From positions 1 to 50,498 of the forward strand of contig JAFZXU010000005.1 of the NCBI GenBank assembly GCA_017616655.1: a stretch of DNA of 50,498 bases, written 5' to 3'. The notes under the pieces are model-generated. The model was given only the letters and a program-made list of their open reading frames with translations. It was not told where the DNA came from and ran no database searches. This DNA is from Bacteroidales bacterium. GTDB taxonomy: Bacteria; Bacteroidota; Bacteroidia; Bacteroidales; UBA932. The position numbers and the translations under genes are program-made. Of the stretch, positions 16,512 to 25,062 are shown in pieces. The first letter of the stretch is position 1, and each line of letters opens with the position of its first letter.

Positions 16512-17135
16512 TTAGTTATACTGTTTCAGCATCCGCTTCATACTTCGCCTGAGCAGTTTACGGAGCATTTTATATGAGAATGGCGCCAACTGATCTGAAT
16601 CCTGCGCATAAAAAGTCACAGTATTGGACAGGGCATCAAGCACAATAAGGTCGAGATTGAAATCAAGCACGACTAAAAACTGTTTCGTTTTGAAAGAAAA
16701 AGCCTCCCTACTCTTTTCAACGTCACAGTCAGCACAAACTACGACACCATACCTATTCCCTGATTCCTGTATCTTCTCCCGAAGCAGTTCAGGAATTGGT
16801 AAAGCAAACAGAATATCCTTATCAAGATTCTTAAGACTGGCCGCCTCGATACGCAGAAGCCTGTCATTATCAGCAGGAATAACCTTATAAACTATAAATG
16901 ACTCCTCCGTCAATTTAAGTAAGGAATCATATATGACTTCGTAAAGCGGACTTTCAGGAACCTCTGAAACGCTCTCATCATCAAAATAATTCAACTGTAT
17001 GACAGGGTCGAATAATGCTATTTCTTCCGATTTGGGAGCAGTATCCCCTGATGTGTAGTAATATGGAACACGACAACTGGACACTATTAATGTCATAGTT
17101 GCCAAGAATATCCAATATAGTCGACACATTCTCAT
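16512..17135 (-). CDS. Lipoprotein of unknown function
   Basis: 207 aa with a lipoprotein signal peptide ending LIVSSC. The start may be the first ATG (17135) or the second Met two codons on. The mature part begins RVPYYYTSGDTAP and is rich in Leu, Asp and Ser, with no motif I recognise. The C-terminus is basic (RKLLRRSMKRMLKQYN). The gene is clearly more AT-rich than glnN next to it, which suggests accessory or transferred DNA. It lies 31 bases after the glnN stop in the same direction, so read-through from the purA-car-glnN operon is possible. Confidence 0.7.
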   Translation of the reverse strand: MRMCRLYWIFLATMTLIVSSCRVPYYYTSGDTAPKSEEIALFDPVIQLNYFDDESVSEVPESPLYEVIYDSLLKLTEESFIVYKVIPADNDRLLRIEAASLKNLDKDILFALPIPELLREKIQESGNRYGVVVCADCDVEKSREAFSFKTKQFLVVLDFNLDLIVLDALSNTVTFYAQDSDQLAPFSYKMLRKLLRRSMKRMLKQYN

Positions 17136-17166
17136 AAATTCAAGACTGCGTCACCGGCGGAGAGGA

Positions 17167-19341
17167 TTAGCTGATAAACAGCATCTCGCGATACTTCGGG
17201 AGTGGCCAGAGGCTGTTGTCGACGATTTCCTCGAGGTCGTCGATGGACTTGCGGAGCGGCGGGAGCAACTCGGCGATGCCGTGATATGCCACCGCCTTCT
17301 CGTACTCGCTGGAAATGGCATTGGCCTTCTTGCGGGCCTCAACCATAGCGTCAACGCGGGCGTTGATATCCGCAAGGTCGTGGTTGATGCGGTCGATCAT
17401 CTCCATCTCGGCACGGCATCCGTCGAGCGAACCGCATGCCTCCTTCGTCAGCTTGACGATCTTCAGCAGGCGGGTCTTGTACTCCAGGGCAGCGGGAGCG
17501 ATATGGTTGACGGCCATGCGGGCCATGACGCGCGACTCGATCTGGACTTTCTTGCTATATGTTTCCCACTTCACCTCGTTGCGCGACTCCAGTTCGGGGA
17601 GGGAATAGACGCCGGTGCGGGTGAACATCTCCACCGAAGCGGGCGAAAGGAACTCCCTGATCATCTCGGGAACGCTGGTCTGGACATCCAGGCCGCGGCG
17701 CGCCGCCTCCTTCTGCCAAGCCTCGTCATAGCCGTTGCCGTCGAAGCAGACCACATCGAGGATTGACGCGATAATCGGCTTCAAGGCATCCATAATCGCC
17801 ACATTGCGCTCCTTTCCCTTAGCGGTTTCCTTGTCAAGGGCAGCCTTGAAATCCAGCAGCTGCTCCGCCATGGCGGCATTCAGGGTGGTCAGGGCGCCTG
17901 AACAGTTGGCGCTGGAGCCGACGGCGCGGAACTCGAAGCGGTTTCCGGTGAATGCAAACGGAGAGGTACGGTTGCGGTCGGTATTGTCGACGAAGATCTC
18001 CGGAATCTCCACCAGCCCGAGGCTGCGTCCCTTCTTGCCGGCAATCTCGATCGGAGTGCCGGAAGGGAGTTCCAGAAGTTTGTGGAGCACGTCGGTCATG
18101 GTCTTGCCCAGGAAAGCCGAGATGATGGCCGGCGGAGCCTCGTTGCCGCCGAGGCGGTGGGCATTGGTTGCAGAGGCTATCGATGCCTTCAGCAGGCCGT
18201 TGTGGCGCTGGACCGCAGCGAGCACGTTGACGAAGAAGGTGACGAACATCAGGTTGCCGTCGGCATCCTTTCCGGGAGCCAGGAGCTGTTTGCCGGTATC
18301 GGTGCCGAGCGACCAGTTGTTATGCTTGCCCGAGCCGTTGACGCCTTCGAAGGGTTTCTCGTGAAGCAGCACCACGAAACCGTGCTTGCGGGCAATCTTG
18401 TCCATCAGGTTCATCACCATCTGGTTCTGGTCGTTGGAGAGATTGGCCTCGCCGTAGATCGGAGCAAGTTCGAACTGGTTGGGAGCCACCTCGTTATGGC
18501 GCGTCTTGATGGGAATGCCCAGACGGTGGCCGGCAATCTCGAGGTCGCGCATGAACTCGGCCACGCGCGAGGGAATCGCTGCGAAATAGTGGTCGTCCAA
18601 CTGCTGGTTCTTGGAGGAGTTGTGACCGAAAAGGGTGCGGCCGGTGATCATCAGGTCGGGACGGGCCGAATAGAGGGACTCGTCGATCAGGAAATACTCC
18701 TGCTCCCATCCCAGATAGGAATAGACCTTGGAGGCTTCGGGGTCGAAAAGCCTGACTATCGGCAGTGCAGCATCGGAAACAGCCTTCAGGGAACGCTTTA
18801 GCGGAGTCTTGTAATCGAGAGCCTCACCCGTGTATGATATGAAAATCGTCGGGATGCAAAGGGTGTCGTCCTGGATGAAGACGGGCGAAGTGGGGTCCCA
18901 TGCCGTGTAGCCGCGCGCCTCGAAGGTGGCGCGGATTCCACCGTTGGGGAAGGAGGAGGCGTCAGGCTCCTGCTGTGCAAGCGCCTTGCCGTCAAAAGTC
19001 TCTATGACGCCGCCCTTGCCGTCATACTCGATAAGCGAATCGTGCTTTTCGGCGGTGCCTTCAGTCAGGGGCTGGAACCAGTGGGTCACGTGGGTGACGT
19101 GATTCTGAAGAGCCCACTCCTTCATTCCGAGAGCCACGCCGTCTGCTGTTTTACGGTCCAGCGGATGGCCCTTGTCGATACAGTCAAGAAGACTCTTAAG
19201 TGTCTGGGCATCAAGATATTTCTTCATCTTGGCCCTGTCGAACACAAGTTCTCCGAAGTACTCGGATGGAAGGCCGGCTGGACGCTCTGCGGGTACAGCC
19301 TGTTTCTCAAAACACTCTTTAACCAGGTCGAAGCGATTCAT
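17167..19341 (-). CDS. glnN: Glutamine synthetase type III
   Basis: Makes glutamine from glutamate, ammonia and ATP. At 724 aa it matches the long GSIII (GlnN) family of Bacteroidetes and cyanobacteria rather than 470-aa GSI. Family marks: N-terminal ERPAGLPSEYFGELVFDR, VTHWFQPLT, NQFELAPIYGEANLSNDQN, the ATP-site GSGKHNNWSLGTDTG, and RTSPFAFTGNRFEFRAVGSS. It is the last core gene of purA-carA-carB-glnN and starts only 18 bases after carB. Supplying glutamine next to carbamoyl-phosphate synthetase, which consumes it, makes metabolic sense. No regulator is visible beside it. Confidence 0.96.
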   Translation of the reverse strand: MNRFDLVKECFEKQAVPAERPAGLPSEYFGELVFDRAKMKKYLDAQTLKSLLDCIDKGHPLDRKTADGVALGMKEWALQNHVTHVTHWFQPLTEGTAEKHDSLIEYDGKGGVIETFDGKALAQQEPDASSFPNGGIRATFEARGYTAWDPTSPVFIQDDTLCIPTIFISYTGEALDYKTPLKRSLKAVSDAALPIVRLFDPEASKVYSYLGWEQEYFLIDESLYSARPDLMITGRTLFGHNSSKNQQLDDHYFAAIPSRVAEFMRDLEIAGHRLGIPIKTRHNEVAPNQFELAPIYGEANLSNDQNQMVMNLMDKIARKHGFVVLLHEKPFEGVNGSGKHNNWSLGTDTGKQLLAPGKDADGNLMFVTFFVNVLAAVQRHNGLLKASIASATNAHRLGGNEAPPAIISAFLGKTMTDVLHKLLELPSGTPIEIAGKKGRSLGLVEIPEIFVDNTDRNRTSPFAFTGNRFEFRAVGSSANCSGALTTLNAAMAEQLLDFKAALDKETAKGKERNVAIMDALKPIIASILDVVCFDGNGYDEAWQKEAARRGLDVQTSVPEMIREFLSPASVEMFTRTGVYSLPELESRNEVKWETYSKKVQIESRVMARMAVNHIAPAALEYKTRLLKIVKLTKEACGSLDGCRAEMEMIDRINHDLADINARVDAMVEARKKANAISSEYEKAVAYHGIAELLPPLRKSIDDLEEIVDNSLWPLPKYREMLFIS

Positions 19342-19359
19342 AGTTTACGGGAACTCCTT

Positions 19360-22300
19360 TTAGTATTCTTCCCAGGAGTTGATGGAAAGCCCTTCGAGGC
19401 CTATCGTGCATATCGCATAGATATAGGCCCTCGCAAGTCGGGAATTGGTTATAAGGGGAATATTGTGGTCCACCGCGGTCCTTCGGATCCTGTATCCGTT
19501 GCTCAGCTCGCGGGCGGAATGGTTCTTGGGGATGTTTATGACAAGGTCTATCTTCTGGTTGACAAGATAGTCGATTATATTGGGCTCAACCTCGGCATCG
19601 GGCCACTGGAGCATCTCGGCGGGAACACCGTGCTCCTCCAGGAACTTTGCGGTGCCGCCGGTGGCATAGAGCTTATATCCCTTGGCGGCAAGCATCTCGC
19701 ACGCCTCCAGCATCTCCACCTTGGAATAGGCGGGTCCGGAGGAGACCAGGATGCCCTTATCCTTCGAGGGAATGCGGTGCCCGACGGAGAGCATGCTCTT
19801 GAGCAGCGCCTCATGGTAATTGTCGCCGATGCAGGCCACCTCTCCGGTTGAAGCCATATCGACTCCCAGCACGGGATCGGCCTTCAGAAGACGTGCGAAG
19901 GAGAACTGGGAGCACTTGACGCCCACATAGTCGATGTCGGCGAAAGTCTTTCCGAAGGGTTCCACCTCGCGTCCCAGCATAATCTCGGTCGCCATGCCGA
20001 TAAGGTTGAACTTGGTGATCTTGGAGACGAAGGGGAAGCTGCGGGAGGCGCGGAGGTTGCACTCTATCACCTTCAGGGCGTTCTCCTTTGCCAGGAACTG
20101 GATATTGAAGGGGCCGGAGATATTGAGGGCCGCGGCCAGCTTGCGGGAGATGCGTATTATGCCGCGGATGGTTTCGTAATAGAGTTTCTGTGCGGGGAAG
20201 ACCACAGTGGCGTCGCCGGAATGGACGCCGGCGAACTCGATATGCTCGCTGATGGCGTAGCACTTGATGACTCCGTTCTGGGCCACCGCGTCGATCTCCA
20301 CCTCCTTGGTGCGCTGCATGAATTCGGTCACCACCACGGGATGCTCCTGGCTCACCACCGCCGCATTGTTCAGGGCATTTTCAAGTTCGTCGGCACTGGA
20401 AACCACGCGCATCGCCGCGCCGGATAGGACATAGGAGGGCCGGATCATCACCGGAAGGCCCACCTCGTCCACGAAGTTATAGATGTCTCCGATACTGGTG
20501 AGTTCCCTCCAGCGGGGCTGGTCGATGCCCAGAGGGTCACAGAGCTGCGAGAACTTCTGGCGGTCTTCAGCCATGTCGATAGACTGTGCGGGAGTGCCGA
20601 GGATCCTGACTCCGCGGCGGTCGAGCAGCAGTGCCAGGTTGTTGGGGATCTGTCCTCCGGTCGAGACCACGACTCCGAGAGGCGCCTCCATATCGCAGAT
20701 ATCCAGCACCCTTTCCAGGGTAAGCTCGTCGAAGAAGAGGCGGTCGCAGACGTCGTAGTCGGTACTGACGGTCTCCGGGTTGTAGTTTATCATAATGGCC
20801 CGGTAGCCGAGCTCCTGGATCTTCTTGACCGCGGTGACGCCGCACCAGTCGAACTCCACGCTGCTGCCAATGCGGTATGCGCCGCTTCCGAGCACCACCA
20901 CCGACTTGCCGTCGCGTTCGAAGTTGATGTCGTTCTCGTCGCCGTTATAGGTGATATAGAGGTAGTTGGTCAGGGCGGGATACTCGCCTGCCAGGGTATC
21001 AATCTGCTTGACGCAGGGCAGGATGCCCAGCTCCTTTCGGCGGGCTCGGATCAGGTCGCCCTTACCGTGCGGATCGATATCCTTGCCGCGGAAGATGGTG
21101 CTGCCGATCTGGTAATCGGAGAAGCCCATCTGCTTTGCGCCGCGCAGCAGCTCGGCGTCAAGATCATCGACTGATTCCAGTGCGCGCAGCCTGTTGCGAT
21201 ATCTGTGGATAATCTCGAGGCGGTAGAGGAACCACTTGTCGATCTTGGTTATCTCGTGCAGGCGGTCCACCGAATAGCCTTCGTCAAAGGCCTGAGCTAT
21301 GGCGAAGATGCGTTTGTCGGTAGGATTGTTCAGTTCGGTATCGATATCGGCGATGTGGATGGAGTTGCATACGAAGCCGTGCATTCCCTGCCCCACCATC
21401 CTGAGGCCCTTCTGGATGGCCTCCTCGAAGGTACGTCCGATGGACATCACCTCGCCCACCGACTTCATCGAGGAGCCGATGAGCTTGGAAACACCCTCGA
21501 ACTTGCCGAGGTCCCAGCGGGGAATCTTGCAGACCACATAGTCGAGGGCCGGCTCGAAGCAGGCCGAAGTGACTCGGGTCACGGCGTTGGGAATCTCGTC
21601 CAGACCGAGTCCGAGGCCCAGCTTGGCAGCTACGAAGGCAAGCGGATAACCGGTTGCCTTGGATGCGAGGGCCGAAGAACGGCTCAGGCGGGCGTTGACC
21701 TCGATAACGCGGTAGTCATCGGAATCGGGGTCGAGGGCATACTGCACGTTGCACTCGCCGATGATGCCCACGTGGCGGATAATCTTGATGGCAATCTGGC
21801 GCACCTTGTGGTACTCGTGGTCGCTCAGGGTCTGCGAAGGAGCCACGACGATGCTCTCTCCGGTATGGATACCCAGAGGGTCGAAATTCTCCATGTTACA
21901 GACGGTGATGCAGTTGTCGTAGCAGTCGCGGACCACCTCATACTCAATCTCTTTCCACCCCTTCAGGGACTCCTCTATCAGGATCTGAGGGGAATATGTG
22001 AAGGCCGTGGAGGCCAGTTTTATCAGTTCGTCGTCATTGGAGCAGAAGCCGGAACCGAGGCCGCCGAGGGTATAGGCGGCGCGCACGATTACCGGGTAGC
22101 CGATCTCCTTGACCACCGAGAGGGCCTCGGGGATGGAGTTGACCGCTTCGCTCCTCGGGGTCTTGACGTCTATCGAACGGAGCATCTCCGCGAAGAGTTC
22201 GCGATCCTCCGTGTTGATGATGGCTTCGACCGGAGTGCCGAGCACCTTGACGCCATATTTCTTGAGGATGCCGGAGGTGTGGAGTTCCACGCCGCAGTTG

Positions 22301-22578
22301 AGTGCCGTCTGGCCGCCGAATGCGAGCATTATGGCATCGGGTTTCTCCTTGATGATGACCTTCTCCACGAAATAGGGAGTGATGGGAAGGAAATAGACCA
22401 CATCCGCGATACCCTCCGAGGTCTGCATGGTGGCTATGTTGGGGTTGATGAGGATGGTGTATTTCCCCTCTTCGCGCAGCGCCTTGAGGGCCTGCGAGCC
22501 GGAATAGTCGAATTCGCCCGACTGGCCGATCTTCAGCGCGCCGGAACCCAGCAAAAGTATTCTATCTGCCTTTTCCAT
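19360..22578 (-). CDS. carB: Carbamoyl-phosphate synthase large subunit
   Basis: Makes carbamoyl phosphate from bicarbonate, two ATP and ammonia channelled from CarA, for arginine and pyrimidine synthesis. 1072 aa, the normal length. Two homologous ATP-grasp halves are seen, the first opening with LLLGSGALKIGQSGEFDYSG and the second with VVLGSGAYRIGSSVEFDW. The C-terminal allosteric (MGS-like) domain begins ILVSSGPAYSKVEMLEA and contains LYATGGTAKFL. The start overlaps the carA end by 17 bases, implying translational coupling. Confidence 0.98.
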   Translation of the reverse strand: MEKADRILLLGSGALKIGQSGEFDYSGSQALKALREEGKYTILINPNIATMQTSEGIADVVYFLPITPYFVEKVIIKEKPDAIMLAFGGQTALNCGVELHTSGILKKYGVKVLGTPVEAIINTEDRELFAEMLRSIDVKTPRSEAVNSIPEALSVVKEIGYPVIVRAAYTLGGLGSGFCSNDDELIKLASTAFTYSPQILIEESLKGWKEIEYEVVRDCYDNCITVCNMENFDPLGIHTGESIVVAPSQTLSDHEYHKVRQIAIKIIRHVGIIGECNVQYALDPDSDDYRVIEVNARLSRSSALASKATGYPLAFVAAKLGLGLGLDEIPNAVTRVTSACFEPALDYVVCKIPRWDLGKFEGVSKLIGSSMKSVGEVMSIGRTFEEAIQKGLRMVGQGMHGFVCNSIHIADIDTELNNPTDKRIFAIAQAFDEGYSVDRLHEITKIDKWFLYRLEIIHRYRNRLRALESVDDLDAELLRGAKQMGFSDYQIGSTIFRGKDIDPHGKGDLIRARRKELGILPCVKQIDTLAGEYPALTNYLYITYNGDENDINFERDGKSVVVLGSGAYRIGSSVEFDWCGVTAVKKIQELGYRAIMINYNPETVSTDYDVCDRLFFDELTLERVLDICDMEAPLGVVVSTGGQIPNNLALLLDRRGVRILGTPAQSIDMAEDRQKFSQLCDPLGIDQPRWRELTSIGDIYNFVDEVGLPVMIRPSYVLSGAAMRVVSSADELENALNNAAVVSQEHPVVVTEFMQRTKEVEIDAVAQNGVIKCYAISEHIEFAGVHSGDATVVFPAQKLYYETIRGIIRISRKLAAALNISGPFNIQFLAKENALKVIECNLRASRSFPFVSKITKFNLIGMATEIMLGREVEPFGKTFADIDYVGVKCSQFSFARLLKADPVLGVDMASTGEVACIGDNYHEALLKSMLSVGHRIPSKDKGILVSSGPAYSKVEMLEACEMLAAKGYKLYATGGTAKFLEEHGVPAEMLQWPDAEVEPNIIDYLVNQKIDLVINIPKNHSARELSNGYRIRRTAVDHNIPLITNSRLARAYIYAICTIGLEGLSINSWEEY

Positions 22579-23644
22579 AATCTGCCATCGAGTTGAAGAA
22601 AGTTGCGAAGAGGTCCTCCGTATCGACCGGGCCGCTGGAGGCCTCGGGATGGAACTGGGTTGAGAAGAAGGGCTTGCTCCTGTGGCGGATGCCTTCGTTG
22701 GTGCCGTCGTTCAGGTTGACGAACATCTGTTCCCAGTCGGGCGGAAGCGTCTTCTCGTCCAGAGCGAAACCGTGGTTCTGCGAGGTGATGAAGCACTTGT
22801 GGGTGCCGGGCACGATCACCGGCTGGTTATGTCCGCGGTGGCCGTACTTGAGCTTATAGGTCTTTGCGCCCGCAGCAAGGGCGAGTATCTGGTGTCCGAG
22901 GCAGATGCCCATGATCGGCTTGTCCTGCTCGATCGCCTTGCGGGTATGCTCTACCGTCGCCACGCACATCGCAGGGTCGCCGGGGCCGTTTGAGAGGAAG
23001 AGTCCGTCGTACTCCTCATTGGTGAAGTCGTAATCCCACGGCACCACCTTCACGGTGACGTCGTGCTTGAGAAGGCAGCGAATGATGTTGTTCTTCTTGC
23101 CGCAGTCCACCAGCACCACCTTGTAGCGCCCCTCGCCTACCGTAAAAGGCTTGTCTGTAGCAACCTGCGCCACCAGATTCTCCTTGTTCGGATCGTAGAA
23201 GGGCACCTCTTCGCCGTCGAAGATTATGCGGCCCAGCATCGAACCGCAGTCGCGGAGCTTCTTGGTCAGTGCCCTGGTGTCTATGCCGTAAAGGCCGGGA
23301 ACATCCCAGTGGCGGAGCCAAGAACCGAGGCTGAACTTCGAGTCCCAGTGGCTGTAATTCTCCGAATAGTTGGTAATCACAAGGGCGGTGCACTGTATCT
23401 TCTCCGACTCGTAGAACTTGGCTATCCCGTTGACCGTATCTTCGCCGGGGACGCCGTAGTTGCCTATCATCGGAGAGGTCGGCACCAGGATCTGACCCTT
23501 GTAGGAGGGGTCGGTGAGGCTTTCGGGGTAGCCCGTCATAGCCGTATAAAAGACCAGCTCGCCTGCCACGGACTTCTCGCATCCGAATGAGTAGCCTTCG
23601 TAGCGCGTGCCGTCCTCCAGCTCCAGTATCGCCTTTTTCGCCAT
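22562..23644 (-). CDS. carA: Carbamoyl-phosphate synthase small subunit (glutaminase)
   Basis: Hydrolyses glutamine and passes ammonia to CarB. I chose the ATG at 23644 (MAKKAILELEDGTRYEG) because the open frame upstream to 23800 lies inside purA and shows no homology. 360 aa, normal for CarA. The class I amidotransferase triad is visible: Cys in MGICLGHQ (near 246) and His/Glu in STQFHPEAS. It begins 8 bases after the purA stop and overlaps carB by 17 bases. Confidence 0.97.
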   Translation of the reverse strand: MAKKAILELEDGTRYEGYSFGCEKSVAGELVFYTAMTGYPESLTDPSYKGQILVPTSPMIGNYGVPGEDTVNGIAKFYESEKIQCTALVITNYSENYSHWDSKFSLGSWLRHWDVPGLYGIDTRALTKKLRDCGSMLGRIIFDGEEVPFYDPNKENLVAQVATDKPFTVGEGRYKVVLVDCGKKNNIIRCLLKHDVTVKVVPWDYDFTNEEYDGLFLSNGPGDPAMCVATVEHTRKAIEQDKPIMGICLGHQILALAAGAKTYKLKYGHRGHNQPVIVPGTHKCFITSQNHGFALDEKTLPPDWEQMFVNLNDGTNEGIRHRSKPFFSTQFHPEASSGPVDTEDLFATFFNSMADYGKGR

Positions 23645-23652
23645 AAGTCTGA

Positions 23653-24945
23653 TTATCTGAATATCGTGGCCTCGCGGTCGGGTCCGAGGGAAATGATCTT
23701 CACCGGCACGCCGAGGTATTTTTCCATGAATGCTATATACTCCCTGAACTCTGCGGGGAGCGCCTCCTCGCTGCGGATTGCGGAGAGGTCGCGCTTCCAA
23801 CCCTTGAATCCGGTATAGACCGGCTCTACGGGCTGCGAGATGTCGAAGGGCAGTTCCAGGGTCTCTTTGCCGTTCACGCGGTATGAAGTGCAGACCTTGA
23901 CGGTATCGAAACTGTCGAGACAGTCCGCCTTCATCATGATCAGGTCCGTGACTCCGTCGATTATCACGGCGTAGCGGAGCGCCACCAGGTCCAGCCAGCC
24001 GCAGCGGCGCGGACGGCCGGTTACGGCGCCGAACTCATGCCCGACTTCGCGGAGCTTATCTCCCGTCGCATCGAAAAGTTCGGTGGGGAAAGGACCGCTT
24101 CCGACCCTCGTGCAGTATGCCTTGAATATGCCGAACACCCTGCCGATGCCCTGCGGAGCCACGCCGAGGCCAAGGCAGGCGCCCGAGCATGAGGTGGTCG
24201 AAGAGGTTACGAAGGGATAGGAGCCGTAGTCGATGTCGAGCATCGTGCCCTGCGCCCCTTCAGCCAGAACGCTGCCCTTCCGGAGCGCCTCGTTGAGAAA
24301 ATACTCGCAGTTGACCAGCGGGAATTCCAGGACCTTCTCCACCGCCGCGAAGAAGCGCTTCTCCTCCTCTTCAAGGGAACCATCCAGCGGAGCGGCTACT
24401 GATGCCTTCCAGTCATATCCGAGATGCTCCAGTTCCGCAATGTGGCGCGCCTTGAGTTTCAGGTACTTATCCATGAAATCGGAAGCCTGCATATCCCCCA
24501 CCCTCAGGCCGTGACGGCTCACCTTGTCGGTGTAACAGGGACCGATGCCCTTCTGGGTGGAGCCTATCTTGCCTTTGCCTGCCGCAGCTTCGTTGGCCGC
24601 GTCGAGAAGGCGGTGGGTAGGCAGTATGATGTTGGCCTTGCGGCCGATCACGAGCCTCTCCTCGACGGGAACTCCGGCAGCCTTCAGCTCGCCGCACTCC
24701 TTCACGAAGGCGATGGGGTCGAAGACCACTCCGTTGCCTATGATGTTGACCGTCCCCTCGCGGAAGATTCCGGAGGGAATGGAGCGCAGCACGTAACTCT
24801 TTCCGTTGAAATGGAGGGAATGCCCGGCGTTGGGACCTCCCTGGAAACGGGCGACGTTGTCATATTTTTCTGCCAAAACATCGACAATCTTCCCTTTGCC
24901 CTCGTCTCCCCATTGGAGTCCCAAAACGACATCTACTTTGTTCAT
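23653..24945 (-). CDS. purA: Adenylosuccinate synthetase
   Basis: Joins IMP and aspartate with GTP to form adenylosuccinate, the step before PurB (whose gene opens this window). 430 aa. The N-terminal LQWGDEGKGKIVD has the catalytic Asp and P-loop. GPNAGHSLHF supplies the catalytic His. STQKGIGPCYTDK and GSGPFPTE are further signatures. It is the first gene of the purA-carA-carB-glnN operon, with a TATATTTG promoter box upstream. Confidence 0.98.
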   Translation of the reverse strand: MNKVDVVLGLQWGDEGKGKIVDVLAEKYDNVARFQGGPNAGHSLHFNGKSYVLRSIPSGIFREGTVNIIGNGVVFDPIAFVKECGELKAAGVPVEERLVIGRKANIILPTHRLLDAANEAAAGKGKIGSTQKGIGPCYTDKVSRHGLRVGDMQASDFMDKYLKLKARHIAELEHLGYDWKASVAAPLDGSLEEEEKRFFAAVEKVLEFPLVNCEYFLNEALRKGSVLAEGAQGTMLDIDYGSYPFVTSSTTSCSGACLGLGVAPQGIGRVFGIFKAYCTRVGSGPFPTELFDATGDKLREVGHEFGAVTGRPRRCGWLDLVALRYAVIIDGVTDLIMMKADCLDSFDTVKVCTSYRVNGKETLELPFDISQPVEPVYTGFKGWKRDLSAIRSEEALPAEFREYIAFMEKYLGVPVKIISLGPDREATIFR

Positions 24946-25037
24946 CGCTTTATGACATTAAGAAAACCGCTCCCCGGAGAGGCTTGTTCCTGTTCTCTTC
25001 GGTGATCGGTTCATTGCAGATTACTTTATACAACCTG

Positions 25038-25045
25038 CAAATATA
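25038..25045 (-). promoter_or_regulatory. -7 box (TATATTTG) for the purA-carA-carB-glnN operon
   Basis: The minus-strand TATATTTG fits TAnnTTTG and lies in the 117-base gap after the beta-helix lipoprotein gene. It would give a leader of about 85 bases before the purA ATG. No convincing purine-type riboswitch core is seen in that leader. Confidence 0.55.
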
Positions 25046-25062
25046 ATAAAATATTCTTTGAT

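Noticed and set aside
24950-25062. Possible riboswitch in the purA leader
   Set aside because: A short CTCC/GGAG palindrome is present, but no conserved purine or other aptamer core could be recognised.
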